From assembly GCF_000299415.1 (NCBI RefSeq), contig NZ_AMPG01000001.1, positions 930,001 to 994,000 on the forward strand: 64,000 nucleotides of DNA, read 5' to 3'. Positions within the stretch are counted from its first letter, which is position 1; the number at the start of each line of letters is the position of its first letter. The notes below the pieces were generated by a model, which was given only the letters and a program-made list of their open reading frames with translations, did no database searches and was not told the origin of the DNA. A program made the position numbers and the translations under genes. Source of the DNA: Candidatus Microthrix parvicella Bio17-1. GTDB lineage: Bacteria; Actinomycetota; Acidimicrobiia; Acidimicrobiales; Microtrichaceae. Of this stretch, positions 34,643 through 43,837 are shown piece by piece.

Positions 34643-34710
34643 CCGGGCCACACAAGGCTGGGATGACGGAATACCGCGTGAGCAGTCCCTCCGTTTCGCC
34701 GATTTTGAGC

Positions 34711-35457
34711 TCAGCTCACCGACTGGAACTTGTAGCCGACGCCACGCACGGTGACGATGCGCTCCGGGGTCGACGGGTTGGGTTCCACCCGGCTGCGTAG
34801 ACGTTTGATGTGCACATCGAGGGTCTTGGTGTCACCCACGTAGTCCCCGCCCCACACCCGATCGATCAGGGTCGCCCTCGACAGCACCCGGCCCGGGTTC
34901 TCAAGCAGCACGGTCAGCAGGTCGAACTCCTTCAGCGGCAGGTTCACCGGCTCTCCCCGCACGGTCACCTCATGACGGTCGAGGTCGACGGTGACGTCCC
35001 CGCCGACCAGACGGTCGGCCAGAGGATCATGCATCGCGCCGTCCGTGTCACGCTCGCCATCGACCGGGGTCGGCGAACGTCGACGCATCACCGCACCGAT
35101 GCGGGCCACCAACTCCCGAAGACGGTAGGGCTTGGTCACGTAGTCGTCGGCACCCACCTCCAACCCGACCACCGTGTCGATCTCCGAACTCTTGGCCGTC
35201 ACCATGATGATCGGCACGTTCGAGGACGCCCGGATCTCCCTGCACACGTCCAGACCCGACACGTTGGGCAACATCACGTCGAGCAGAACCAGGTCGGGGT
35301 TGACCTCGGAAAAACGCGTCAGGGCCTCAGCACCGGTTCGGGCAACCACCACCTCAAAGCCCTCACGTCCCAACCCAACGGTCAGCGCGTCGACGTAGGA
35401 CTCCTCGTCCTCCACAACCAGGATCACCGCCTGGCTCGCGCGCTCCGCTCTGCTCAT
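34711..35457 (-). CDS. regX3: Phosphate-responsive response regulator (RegX3/PhoB-like)
   Basis: OmpR-family DNA-binding regulator of phosphate starvation genes; 248 residues from ATG 35457. Receiver with acidic VVEDEES (14-20), phospho-acceptor Asp60 in LLDVMLPNVSG, Thr in VTAKS and Lys in VTKPY. C-terminal winged helix from about 155 with LPLKEFDLL, VLSRATLIDRVWG and HIKRLRSRVE, ending RGVGYKF. Last gene of the pst-phoU-senX3-regX3 unit, coupled to senX3 by an ATGA overlap. The PHO-box array at 41392-41424 is a likely target. Confidence 0.93.
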   Translation of the reverse strand: MSRAERASQAVILVVEDEESYVDALTVGLGREGFEVVVARTGAEALTRFSEVNPDLVLLDVMLPNVSGLDVCREIRASSNVPIIMVTAKSSEIDTVVGLEVGADDYVTKPYRLRELVARIGAVMRRRSPTPVDGERDTDGAMHDPLADRLVGGDVTVDLDRHEVTVRGEPVNLPLKEFDLLTVLLENPGRVLSRATLIDRVWGGDYVGDTKTLDVHIKRLRSRVEPNPSTPERIVTVRGVGYKFQSVS

Positions 35458-36599
35458 GGGCGCTCCGCTCGGACCGCCGGCAACCTCACGGTAAAGGTGG
35501 TGCCAACACCCTCGGTGGAGGTCACCTCCACCGAACCGCCGTGGTTCTGGGTGACGTGGCGCACGATGGCCAGGCCCAGCCCGGTGCCTCCGGTGTCCCG
35601 TCCGCGCGAGCGGTCCACCCGGTAGAAACGCTCGAAGATCCGCTCGAGGTCGACGCCCGGAATGCCGATGCCCGAGTCGGACACCTCGACGACGATGTCG
35701 CCGGGGTGGCTTCGGTAAACGTCGACCGCCACATCCCCACCGTCGGCCGAGTACTTCACCGCGTTGTCCACCAGGTTGAACAGCGCCGAGCCCAACTGGC
35801 GATGGTCGCCCCGCACCAACAGCCCCGACCGCTCGGCCGGACCGCAAACCGAAAGCTCGCGTTCCTCTGCCACCGAGGCGATGCGGGCGAGCACCTCGTC
35901 GATCACCTCATCGAGTGCGACGACAACCGAGCCGTCGGGTAGCCCGAACTCAATTTGCGTGAGCTCCAGCAGGTCGTCGACCGAACTACCCAGTCGTGTC
36001 ACCTCGGCCTCGATTCGAGCGGCGAAGCGGCGGGCGGTGGCCGGGTCGGGCTCGTCGGCCATCATCTCGGCCAGCAAAGCGACCGCCCCGACCGGCGTCT
36101 TCAACTCGTGGGAGATGTTGGCCACAAAATCGCGCCGCACCGCCTCGGTGCGGGCCACGTCGGAGTCGTCCTGCACCACGGCCATCGCGCCGCCACCATC
36201 AAGGGGAACCGCCGTGATGAGGTAGCGCTCAAGTGGTGGTCCGATCAGTTCCTCGGTGCGTCTCACCCGGCGCCCCTCCGTTGCCTCCGCCAAGGCCCCC
36301 CGCACCGCCCGCCCAACAAACGCGGACTCGATACGCGGCGCCAGCAGGTGTTCACCAGCGGCGTTGCTCACGCGAACAATGCCCGAGGCATCAACGATGA
36401 TCGCCGCCACCGGCAGCGCATCGATCACCCGTTGAAGACCCAACCGTTCGTCTGTGGTCCCCGGCTGCGACTCGTTCGTCGGCAGCAATGCTCGCTGCTG
36501 CGACGCCGCAAGCAGCGATCTGGTGCGCAGCAACGCACCCACCAGGTATGCACACACCACCGCCAGGATGGCCAACGCCACCCAGCAGCCCGGGTTCAC
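35454..36599 (-). CDS. senX3: Phosphate sensor histidine kinase (SenX3/PhoR-like)
   Basis: 381 residues from GTG 36599, which overlaps the phoU stop (GTGA). One transmembrane helix (about 5-24), a PAS-like domain at about 55-145 and the dimerisation domain with NISHELKTPVGAV and phospho-acceptor His164. Then N-box LFNLVDNAVKYS, G1 SDSGIGIP, F-box FERFYRVDRS and G2 GTGLGLAIV. SenX3 of mycobacteria usually has two short helices; only one is evident with this start. It probably reads transport state through PhoU and the Pst complex. Confidence 0.92.
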   Translation of the reverse strand: MNPGCWVALAILAVVCAYLVGALLRTRSLLAASQQRALLPTNESQPGTTDERLGLQRVIDALPVAAIIVDASGIVRVSNAAGEHLLAPRIESAFVGRAVRGALAEATEGRRVRRTEELIGPPLERYLITAVPLDGGGAMAVVQDDSDVARTEAVRRDFVANISHELKTPVGAVALLAEMMADEPDPATARRFAARIEAEVTRLGSSVDDLLELTQIEFGLPDGSVVVALDEVIDEVLARIASVAEERELSVCGPAERSGLLVRGDHRQLGSALFNLVDNAVKYSADGGDVAVDVYRSHPGDIVVEVSDSGIGIPGVDLERIFERFYRVDRSRGRDTGGTGLGLAIVRHVTQNHGGSVEVTSTEGVGTTFTVRLPAVRAERP

Positions 36600-37363
36600 G
36601 GCCCGTCGACCGCGCCCGCAGATCGCTGAGCGGCTCGTGCAGCGCCCTTCTGCTCGGGCATCCAACCGGTCACCATGTAACGGACCCGTTCACCGATATT
36701 GACCGCATGGTCACCGATACGTTCGTAATAGCGGCCGATCAGCGCCAACTGCACGCCCTCCTGCAAGGTCAGGCATTCCTCGTCATGGGCGGCGAAAATC
36801 TCGGCGATGTAGTCGCGATGCAAAGAATCGAGCCGGTCGTCGAGGTCGTCCAGCGCCGCCGCCATCGGCGCGTCGGCCTCGGCGTAGGCCTGGATGGCCA
36901 GCCTGTAGAGCCGTGTGGCCTCCTCGCCCATCGAGGCGATCAAGCCGCGCAACCGAGGGGTGATCGTGATGCCGTACAGACGCCGGGTGGCCTTGGCGAT
37001 GTTGACGGCCAGATCGCCCGACCGCTCGATCTCCGACACCATGCGGATGGCCGCCACGATGGCCCGCATGTCGCCGGCCATCGGCTGTTGCAGCGCCAGT
37101 ACCCGGTAGCAGGCCTCCTCCAACTCCAACATCAGGCTGTCGAGGATGTCGTCGTCGTCGATGATGGCCTGCGCCTCGGCCAGGTCGATGGCCAGCAGAG
37201 TTTCGGTGGCCCGGGGGATCGTCTCGGTCACCACCGCAGCCATGCCCACCAACCGGGTGGTGATGTCGTCCAGGTCATCGTGAAACGACTTGCGAATATC
37301 GTGCGGTTCCACCACACCCGCAAGTATCCCACCTGCGCCCGGCTCATCCATCCGGCCACTCAT
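36596..37363 (-). CDS. phoU: Phosphate signalling protein PhoU
   Basis: Negative regulator linking the Pst transporter to the SenX3/RegX3 kinase pair. 255 residues from ATG 37363, which overlaps the pstB stop (ATGA). Two three-helix PhoU repeats are visible: the first with [11 protein letters not shown] at about 24-34 and [18 protein letters not shown] near 108-125, the second with LDSLHRDY and [16 protein letters not shown] near 214-229. The two ER(S/I)GD motifs are metal-binding hallmarks. The C-terminal 20 residues are an Ala-rich tail. Confidence 0.95.
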   Translation of the reverse strand: MSGRMDEPGAGGILAGVVEPHDIRKSFHDDLDDITTRLVGMAAVVTETIPRATETLLAIDLAEAQAIIDDDDILDSLMLELEEACYRVLALQQPMAGDMRAIVAAIRMVSEIERSGDLAVNIAKATRRLYGITITPRLRGLIASMGEEATRLYRLAIQAYAEADAPMAAALDDLDDRLDSLHRDYIAEIFAAHDEECLTLQEGVQLALIGRYYERIGDHAVNIGERVRYMVTGWMPEQKGAARAAQRSAGAVDGP

Positions 37364-38304
37364 CCGAACCTACCCGTGATGTAGTTCTCGGTGCGTTCGT
37401 CGGACGGATTGGAGAAGATCTTCTCCGTATCGCCGAACTCCACCTGGATGCCGGTGCGGCGATCGCCCACGTCGGTCGGTTCTGTGGAGAAGAACGCGGT
37501 CTTGTCGCTGACGCGCGCGGCCTGGGCCATGTTGTGGGTGACGATGACGATCGTGTACTCGCTCTGAAGCTCACGCATGAGTTCCTCGATGCGTGCGGTG
37601 GCGATGGGGTCGAGAGCGGAGCACGGCTCGTCCATCAACACCACCTCCGGTCCCGATGCGATGGCCCGAGCGATACAGAGGCGCTGTTGCTGGCCTCCCG
37701 ACAGCCCGAGGGCCAAATCGCCCAAGCGGTCCTTCACCTCATCCCACAGCGCGGCCTTGGTCAGGCTGGTCTCCACGATCTCGTCGAGGTCGGCCTTCCT
37801 GGCGCCGCCCACCTTGGGCCCGTATGCCACGTTGGCGTAGATCGACTTGGGAAACGGGTTGGGTTTCTGAAACACCATGCCCACCCGACGGCGAACCTCC
37901 ACCGGGTTGACCGCCGGGTCGTACAGGTCGACACCGCGGAAATTGACGGCGCCGGTGACCCGTGCCCCTTCGATCAGGTCGTTCATGCGGTTGAAGCAGC
38001 GCAGCACGGTGCTCTTCCCGCAGCCCGACGGTCCGATGAACGCAGTGATCTCACCGCTTCTGATGGTCATCGACACGTCGCTGACCGCCCGGAACACGCC
38101 GTAGTACACCGACAACTCCGACACCTCGAAGACCGGGGAGGTGAGCAGATCCGGCAGGTGGTCGAGCTCCCCAGGACGTGCGGCGGCGTCGACGGCGTCG
38201 GCTACGGCACGGTCGGGAACTGAGGTGTCGGTTGCGGGCCCGACAGGGTTCGGGGAGACCCCCGGATTGGGGCCTTTGGTGGGGCGCGGAGTTGTGAAGA
38301 TCAT
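37360..38304 (-). CDS. pstB: Phosphate ABC transporter ATP-binding protein
   Basis: ATPase of the PstSCAB high-affinity phosphate importer. 314 residues from ATG 38304 (ATGA overlap with pstA). Walker [10 protein letters not shown] (91-99), Q-loop VFQKPNPFP, signature LSGGQQQR, Walker [14 protein letters not shown] and H-loop VTHN. An N-terminal extension of about 55 Pro/Ala/Asp-rich residues precedes the core and is longer than in most PstB. Ends with NYITGRFG, the usual PstB terminus. Confidence 0.96.
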   Translation of the reverse strand: MIFTTPRPTKGPNPGVSPNPVGPATDTSVPDRAVADAVDAAARPGELDHLPDLLTSPVFEVSELSVYYGVFRAVSDVSMTIRSGEITAFIGPSGCGKSTVLRCFNRMNDLIEGARVTGAVNFRGVDLYDPAVNPVEVRRRVGMVFQKPNPFPKSIYANVAYGPKVGGARKADLDEIVETSLTKAALWDEVKDRLGDLALGLSGGQQQRLCIARAIASGPEVVLMDEPCSALDPIATARIEELMRELQSEYTIVIVTHNMAQAARVSDKTAFFSTEPTDVGDRRTGIQVEFGDTEKIFSNPSDERTENYITGRFG

Positions 38305-39281
38305 TGACGCTTCCTCTCGAAATGATTGCGGGCCAGAATCGACCCTGCGTTGGCAATGAGCAGCACCACCATGAGCACCACGATCACCGTGGCGGTCACA
38401 GCGGGCCAACCCTGCGATTCGGGTCGTTTCAGGGTGCCGTAGATCAACATCGGAAGGGCCGTGAAGTTGCCGGTGAGCTGATCCGGGACGTTGTCGTAGG
38501 TGGGCAACAGCCCGGTGATGGCACCCACCATCAGTAGCGGTGCAGCCTCGCCGATCGCCCGCGAGAACGAGAGGACGGTACCGGTCAGAATCCCGGGCGC
38601 CGCGTAGGGCAGGACGTGGCTGCGGATCACTTCGGAGTGGGTTGCACCCACACCAAAGCCGGCCTCGCGGAGGCTCTTGGGCACCGCCCGGATGGCCTCC
38701 GCCGAGGTGATGATGACGATGGGCATCACCAGGATGGCCATCGTCAGCCCGGCGCTGATCAGCGTGGGTCCGCCCGTGAACTGCCACCACGCGGCGTCGG
38801 ACGAACCGGCGCCGCCCAGCAGTTCCTTGAACACAGCCAGTCCGAGGATGCCGTAGACCACCGACGGCACGCCGGCGAGGTTGCGGATGATCAGGTTGAC
38901 CATCCGGGTAAAGCGGGTGTCCCGGGCGTACTCCTCCAGGTAGATCCCCGCTGCCACGCCAACGGGGAAGGTCAGGAGTGCGACGAAAATGAGGATCCAG
39001 ACCGAGCCGATGATGCCCTGCGACACCCCATAGGTGGCCGGTTCGCTGGACAGGGTTCCGCCGAGGAACCCCAAGAAGCCCCGGTTGGACACGTACGGCT
39101 TGGATTCGATGGCCACGTCGGCGAACAGCCAGATCAGCAGGCCCATGATGATGAGCAGGCATCCGGTCACCAGGCCCTTGAACACCAGCCCGGCGGTGTC
39201 GACCTTGCCTCGGGTGATGGCCTGGCGCACGGCATCCACCGTGGCCTCGCGTTGGCGGCGGCGTGAGAACGCGATCGTCAT
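38301..39281 (-). CDS. pstA: Phosphate ABC transporter permease PstA
   Basis: Inner-membrane permease, 326 residues with about six hydrophobic helices. The cytoplasmic coupling segment [20 protein letters not shown] is near 190-210, and [18 protein letters not shown] is typical of PstA. A charged 30-residue N-terminus precedes the first helix. Gap to pstC is 11 bases; overlap with pstB is ATGA. Confidence 0.95.
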   Translation of the reverse strand: MTIAFSRRRQREATVDAVRQAITRGKVDTAGLVFKGLVTGCLLIIMGLLIWLFADVAIESKPYVSNRGFLGFLGGTLSSEPATYGVSQGIIGSVWILIFVALLTFPVGVAAGIYLEEYARDTRFTRMVNLIIRNLAGVPSVVYGILGLAVFKELLGGAGSSDAAWWQFTGGPTLISAGLTMAILVMPIVIITSAEAIRAVPKSLREAGFGVGATHSEVIRSHVLPYAAPGILTGTVLSFSRAIGEAAPLLMVGAITGLLPTYDNVPDQLTGNFTALPMLIYGTLKRPESQGWPAVTATVIVVLMVVLLIANAGSILARNHFERKRQ

Positions 39282-39292
39282 GACGTCTGCCC

Positions 39293-40231
39293 CTAGTAGC
39301 TCTGGCGAAACCGGCGCACGAGCCGGTCGCCGACGAAGTTGAGGCCCAACGTGACCAGGAACAACACCAGACCAACGACGTAGAGCGAGTTGACCGGGTT
39401 GAGGGTCACCCCGGTTCCCACCGCCACCGAGTCCGACCCGGCCGCCAGGTTTGCCATGGCCGACGTCATGGTGATGCCGCCCGATGCGGACGCCGGGCCC
39501 AGCGCCCTGGCAGACCCGTTGGCGCCCCCGGCCACCAACGTGACCAACATGGTTTCGCCCAGCGCCCGGCTGGCGCCGACGATGAGCGCCGCAGTGACCC
39601 CCGAAACGGCGGCCGGCAGCACCACCCGCACGGTGGTGCCCGCCTTCCGGGCGCCCAAGCCCACGCTGGCCTCCCTCAGCGAGTTGGGCACCGCGGAAAG
39701 TGCGTCCTCGGTGACCGAGGCGATGATCGGGATGGTGAGGATGCCCACACCCACCCCTGCGGCGAACAGTGTGTACTTGCTGTCAAGCACACCTTCGAGC
39801 GCGGTCTGGTAGATCACCTGGAGGATGAAGTAGGCCACAACCACCGACGGCAGGCCGGCCAGGATCTCCACCGAGGGCTTCAGCCACCGACGCACCCGCG
39901 CCGAGCAGTACTCCGCGAGGTAGACGGCGGCGCCGACCCCGATCGGTGTGGCCACCATCAGCGCAATCCCGGTCACCCAGAGCGAACCCAACAGCAGCGT
40001 GACCAGGTCAAAGCGGTTGCTGCGCGGAAACCAGCCCAACGAACTCGCCAGCGACGACCAGTTCACGTGGGCCAGGAAGCCAACCGAGCGCACGACCAGC
40101 ACGGCCAGGATCGCCAGGCTGATCACGATGCTGAGCGAGGCCGCCGAGCCGACGACCGCCTTCACCGCCGCTTCAACCCGGTTGCGGCGCCTGGACCCCG
40201 CCAGGTCGTCGAGAGAGAACTGGACGCTCAC
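39293..40231 (-). CDS. pstC: Phosphate ABC transporter permease PstC
   Basis: Second permease subunit, 312 residues, GTG 40231 start overlapping the pstS stop (GTGA). Six hydrophobic helices; a coupling-helix segment [15 protein letters not shown] and [18 protein letters not shown] identify PstC. The loop at about 245-262 is Ala/Ser/Gly-rich. Works with PstA as a heterodimer around PstB. Confidence 0.95.
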   Translation of the reverse strand: MSVQFSLDDLAGSRRRNRVEAAVKAVVGSAASLSIVISLAILAVLVVRSVGFLAHVNWSSLASSLGWFPRSNRFDLVTLLLGSLWVTGIALMVATPIGVGAAVYLAEYCSARVRRWLKPSVEILAGLPSVVVAYFILQVIYQTALEGVLDSKYTLFAAGVGVGILTIPIIASVTEDALSAVPNSLREASVGLGARKAGTTVRVVLPAAVSGVTAALIVGASRALGETMLVTLVAGGANGSARALGPASASGGITMTSAMANLAAGSDSVAVGTGVTLNPVNSLYVVGLVLFLVTLGLNFVGDRLVRRFRQSY

Positions 40232-41298
40232 GGCGTGTCGGTCGCGGTCTTGGCAACCCTATCCTTGGCAACCCCATCCTTGGCCGGCGCATCCTTGGCA
40301 ATCCCGGCTTTGGCGTCCTGCCACACAGCTCGGGTCGCTTGCAGATCCGCTGGTGCCAGGGGCACATAACCCACCTCGGAGACAGCGCTCATACCCTGGT
40401 CAGACAGGTAGAAGTCGACGAAGTCGGCCAGGTCGGGGGCGTCGGCCAGCTTCTCGTTGTTGATGTAGATGAACAGCGGCCTGGCCAGCGGGTACGTGCC
40501 GTCGGCGACGGTCGCAGCCGACGGGGCGACGCATCCCTCACCACCGTCGACCTTCAATTCCCGCGCGCCGGACGACGCTTCGGCAAAGGCGAAGCCCACC
40601 CAACCGAATCCGGAGTCGACCGACTGGAGCCCGGAGATGATCTCGTTGTCATTGGGCAGTCCGCCGTAGTCGGGACGGATCTGCTCGTTCTCCGGTACAC
40701 CTTTGGCCTCGGCGATGTCCTTGATGGCCAGTTCGTAGAAGGAGTCGTAGGTACCCGACTCGGTTCCGGGGGCAAAGATGTCCAGCGGAATGTTGGGAAG
40801 CTTCGAGGTGGCGCCCTTGGCCTTGGCGTCGGACCACGTCTTCACGCCCTCGGCTTGTGGCCCCACCAGCCCGTAGAGGTCCTCGAAGGTGAGGCATGCG
40901 ACCGAGTCGTTCTTCTCGTTGGTCAGCACCGTGATGGCATCGTTGGCGATCCGCAGTTCGGTGAAGGTGATCCCGGCCTTGGCGCAGGCAGCCTGCTCCT
41001 CGTCTTTGATCGCCCGTGAGGCGTCCGAAATGTCCGTCTCACCGGCGCAGAACTTCTTAAAGCCGTCGCCCGTCCCCGGGCCTTCCACCGACGGAAGCAC
41101 CCCACCGCTCTTGGCGAACATCTCACCGACTCGCACTGAAATTGGTTCCACCGTGGACGACCCCGAGATGGTGATCTCACCTCCGGCGACGCCCGCACCC
41201 GTTCCGCTGTTGCTTGGGCTGCAGGCACTCACCACCAGGCCGCCGGTGAGCGCCAAGGCCGCAAGTCGGAGGGTTGTCGGACCGATTCCTTGCTTCAA
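40228..41298 (-). CDS. pstS: Periplasmic-type phosphate-binding lipoprotein PstS
   Basis: Substrate-binding subunit of the phosphate importer, 356 residues. Signal peptide with lipobox VVSAC and lipidated Cys26. Binding motifs: ISGSSTVEPIS (about 44-54), GTGDGFKKFC, ISDASRAIKDEE and PGTESGTYD (near 177-185), all phosphate-contacting in PstS homologues. The C-terminal 30 residues are an unusual Lys/Asp/Ala repeat coded by 15 bp units. First gene of the seven-gene unit ending with regX3; a PHO-box-like array lies about 95 bases upstream. Confidence 0.95.
   Translation of the reverse strand: MKQGIGPTTLRLAALALTGGLVVSACSPSNSGTGAGVAGGEITISGSSTVEPISVRVGEMFAKSGGVLPSVEGPGTGDGFKKFCAGETDISDASRAIKDEEQAACAKAGITFTELRIANDAITVLTNEKNDSVACLTFEDLYGLVGPQAEGVKTWSDAKAKGATSKLPNIPLDIFAPGTESGTYDSFYELAIKDIAEAKGVPENEQIRPDYGGLPNDNEIISGLQSVDSGFGWVGFAFAEASSGARELKVDGGEGCVAPSAATVADGTYPLARPLFIYINNEKLADAPDLADFVDFYLSDQGMSAVSEVGYVPLAPADLQATRAVWQDAKAGIAKDAPAKDGVAKDRVAKTATDTP
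40250..40309 (-). repeat. Imperfect 15 bp repeats in pstS tail
   Basis: Four consecutive 15 base units (40250, 40265, 40280, 40295), on the plus strand TTGGCAACCCCATCC or variants. They code for an AKDxx-type basic/acidic tail at the PstS C-terminus. Divergence between units suggests an older expansion than the perfect arrays. Confidence 0.85.
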
Positions 41299-41391
41299 TT
41301 CGTCGCCTCTGTAGTCGTTCCGCCGGATGTTGGGCGGGGATCTTCTGGACGAGACGAACGGTACGGAGGCGAGTTAACAGTTGGGTTCCCC

Positions 41392-41424
41392 CCAGGTAAA
41401 CACGAGCTGAACACAGGATAAATC
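41392..41424 (-). promoter_or_regulatory. PHO-box-like direct repeats upstream of pstS
   Basis: On the minus strand three adjacent 11 base units run towards pstS: GATTTATCCTG (41424-41414), TGTTCAGCTCG (41413-41403) and TGTTTACCTGG (41402-41392). The last two resemble the GTTCACC-type units of actinobacterial PHO boxes bound by PhoP/RegX3, and the 11 base period is the one expected. The array sits about 95 bases before the pstS ATG, so activation by RegX3 at low phosphate is likely. Confidence 0.65.
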
Positions 41425-41571
41425 TTGGGAGAGCCCGACATCGCACCGGCGCGAATCGCGACCTACCCGCCGGCGAAAGGCACGCATCGGTCTGACACAC
41501 ACCACCCGTCCGCCAGATGCCACCAGCAGTTGGCAGAACGAGAATCCTTCCCCGCTTCCAACGGTGGTGTT

Positions 41572-41598
41572 TGCCGCATTATGCCGAATGCGGCATAA
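41572..41598. repeat. Nested palindrome (TGCCGCATT / TTATGCCG type)
   Basis: Two overlapping perfect inverted repeats share bases. TGCCGCATT (41572-41580) pairs with AATGCGGCA (41587-41595) around ATGCCG; TTATGCCG (41579-41586) pairs with CGGCATAA (41591-41598) around AATG. ATGCCG thus serves as loop in one fold and arm in the other. It could be an operator for a multimeric repressor or a bistable RNA hairpin. It lies 150 bases before the thioesterase start. Confidence 0.55.
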
Positions 41599-41747
41599 GC
41601 CACACAGCGGAGCACTGTTCCCGGGGTTGGTGGGGCCATCACGGGAGTGTTCAGTGAGGTGGCCGACCTCACACGCCGAGAGCGGGAGGCGACGTCCGGG
41701 GAGGTTCAACCCACCCAACCGGTGGGACCCAGCGGTACCGTTGGTCC

Positions 41748-42221
41748 GTGACCTTCACCGGCATTCCCAACCCGACCGACTTTGCGGCGCTCCCATCCGA
41801 GGCCACCGAGAAGTGGGGAACATTCCCCGGCCACATGGGGGGCGCCAACTTCGCCCAGTTGGTCGGCCTCCAACTGGAGGAGGTACGAGCCGACTATGCC
41901 CGCATGCGGGTGCCGTGGAGGCCCGAGATACGCCAACCTGCGGGCATGATGCACGGCGGCGCGCTCGCGACGCTGGTGGACACCGTGGTGGTGCCTGCGA
42001 TCGCCTGCGCCTACGAGAAGGTGCCGGTCATGCTGACCCTCAACCTGAGCCTTTCCTACCTCGGCGGCATCCTCGGCAGCGATGCCATCGCCCACGGGTG
42101 GGTCACACGACGAGGCCGGTCGATCGTGTTCTGCGAAGCCGTGGTGGCCGACGAGTCCGGCAACCTCGCCGTGCGCGGCACGCTCACCTACAAGGTGTCG
42201 ACACCACGACCAACCAACTGA
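41748..42221 (+). CDS. PaaI-type hotdog thioesterase
   Basis: Acyl-CoA or aryl-CoA thioesterase of the hotdog fold, 157 residues from GTG 41748. The family signature is QPAGMMHGGALATLVDT (about 64-80), where the HGG turn and following Asp form the active site, followed by TLNLSLSYLGG and RGRSIVFCEAVVAD. Cytoplasmic, expected to be a tetramer. The substrate is unknown; no phenylacetate genes are adjacent. Confidence 0.88.
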   Translation: MTFTGIPNPTDFAALPSEATEKWGTFPGHMGGANFAQLVGLQLEEVRADYARMRVPWRPEIRQPAGMMHGGALATLVDTVVVPAIACAYEKVPVMLTLNLSLSYLGGILGSDAIAHGWVTRRGRSIVFCEAVVADESGNLAVRGTLTYKVSTPRPTN

Positions 42222-42309
42222 AATCACTGCCCAAGCACGGGCTCATCAACTCACCTTTCGGCGCACCCACTCAGGAGATGGCCGGTGAAGCCTCAGAGGA
42301 GCGCCGAGG

Positions 42310-43833
42310 TTACGCGGCGTCGGTGACCGCCGGTGCCACCATGGGCCAAGGACGCTCCCGCTCGACGGCGAGGGCCACGTCGAAGAGCAGCGGGTCCTCA
42401 TGGTGGCGGGCCAGAACCTGCATGCCCACCGGCAGCCCGCCCACCGTCCCGGCCGGGATCGACACAGCGGGGTTGCCGTAGATGTTGGCGATGATGGTGA
42501 GCGCGCCCATGTTGACCATCTCGGGGAACTTCTCCGAGACCCGGCCCAACAGGTTGCTCGGCAGCTTGGGGGCAAACGTGGACGCCAGCTTGGTGCCAAA
42601 CAGGGCGGTGCGAAGCGCCCCCTTGGCCGCGGTGCTGGACTTGGCCTTCTCGATCAGGTTGTTCTCGGTGCTGCTCATCGACGACTCGGCCGGGAACGCC
42701 GGGCCGGGGTTGGACGCTGCGATGATCAGGTCGACCTGCTCGAAGGCCCGAGCCATCGCCTGGTTGGCCTCGACCCGCATCTCCTCAGCGACCGCCGCGG
42801 TGCGCAGGTTGTACATCGACTGGCTGAGGTACAGGCCGATCGCCACCTCATCGGTGAGGTCCTTGGCACACTTGGGCCACATGTCCCCCAGTTCGACCAG
42901 CAGGGTGGACAGGTTGCCCATCATCCATTGGGCAGCCAGGTTGGGCGGACGAACGTCGACGTTCACCTGCACCATGTTGTTGTCGGCGATGAGAGCTGCC
43001 GCCTCGTCGCGGATGCGCTGCTCCACTCCGTCCTCGAGGGTGACGCCGCCCAGGTTGGGAACCACGGCCACGCGGAGACCTGCCAGATCATGGGTGCCCA
43101 GGTTGGCCTCCCAGTCGCCCGCCGACGGCAGGCTGGTGGGATCGTAGGGGTCGACGCCCGCGCAGACGTCGTAGAAGCGAGCCGCGTCGCGAACCGATCT
43201 GGACAGGTTGCCCTGCACCACGGTGTTGGGACGGCTGAACGCCACCGGGCCGCGGGTGATGCGGCCAAAAGTGCCTTTCATCCCCAGCAGGCCGGTGTAG
43301 CCGGCGGGGATACGAATGGACCCGCCGCCATCGCCACCGGTAGCCAGGCTGACCAGCCCACCGGCCACCGAGGCCGCTGCGCCGCCGGACGAGCCACCCA
43401 CCGTGCGACCGTGACGCCACGGGTTGTGTGTCACGCCGTTCAGCTTGGTGATGCTGACGTTGAGGCCGCCGAACTCGCTGGCGGTGGTCAGCCCCACCGG
43501 GACCACGCCACCGCGATTGAACAGCAGTTTGTTCGAGTTGCTGTTCACCGTGGCCACCCGGTTGGCGAACGCCAACGAGGCACCGGTGTCAGGCCACCCC
43601 TTCACCTGTTCCAGTTCCTTGATGCCGGTCGGCACGCCACCGAAGGGCAGGCTGACGTCGGCCGACTTGGCAGCCTCCAGCGCGCGCTCAGGGTCAACAA
43701 AGGAAAAGCTGTTCAGCTTGGAGTTGCCGATGGCCGCCAGCGTCGCCTCGGTTTCCTCGACGGGCGAGCGCTCGCCCGCTCGGAACGCGTCCACGAGCGA
43801 GGAGGCATCGCCCTGCCAGGGTGTATCGGTCAT
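42310..43833 (-). CDS. Amidase signature-family hydrolase
   Basis: Ser-Ser-Lys amidase, 507 residues from ATG 43833, with AGGAGAAG 8 bases upstream. Catalytic Lys72 (GIKELEQVKG), the cis-Ser in GGSSGG (147-151) and nucleophile Ser172 in GDGGGSIRIPA. Not GatA: the neighbouring gatB/gatC genes are absent and the C-terminal half differs. Its start is 4 bases after the stop of the GH3 glucosidase, so the two are cotranscribed. The substrate may be an amide or ester of a small molecule. Confidence 0.9.
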   Translation of the reverse strand: MTDTPWQGDASSLVDAFRAGERSPVEETEATLAAIGNSKLNSFSFVDPERALEAAKSADVSLPFGGVPTGIKELEQVKGWPDTGASLAFANRVATVNSNSNKLLFNRGGVVPVGLTTASEFGGLNVSITKLNGVTHNPWRHGRTVGGSSGGAAASVAGGLVSLATGGDGGGSIRIPAGYTGLLGMKGTFGRITRGPVAFSRPNTVVQGNLSRSVRDAARFYDVCAGVDPYDPTSLPSAGDWEANLGTHDLAGLRVAVVPNLGGVTLEDGVEQRIRDEAAALIADNNMVQVNVDVRPPNLAAQWMMGNLSTLLVELGDMWPKCAKDLTDEVAIGLYLSQSMYNLRTAAVAEEMRVEANQAMARAFEQVDLIIAASNPGPAFPAESSMSSTENNLIEKAKSSTAAKGALRTALFGTKLASTFAPKLPSNLLGRVSEKFPEMVNMGALTIIANIYGNPAVSIPAGTVGGLPVGMQVLARHHEDPLLFDVALAVERERPWPMVAPAVTDAA

Positions 43834-43837
43834 GGGC

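Larger units (their letters stand above)
41299..41747. other. Intergenic region between pstS and the thioesterase gene
   Basis: 449 bases without a supported gene. It holds the pstS promoter region with the PHO-box-like repeats (41392-41424) and a strong nested palindrome (41572-41598). Short AT-richer stretches such as GAGTTAACAG near 41371 contrast with the surrounding GC-rich DNA. I see no RNA gene or convincing open frame in the remainder. Confidence 0.7.

Noticed and set aside
34706-34718. Terminator between the aldo-keto reductase gene and regX3 (TGAGCTCAGCTCA)
   Set aside because: The palindrome has only a one-base centre, overlaps the regX3 stop and has no T-run, so a stable terminator hairpin is unlikely.
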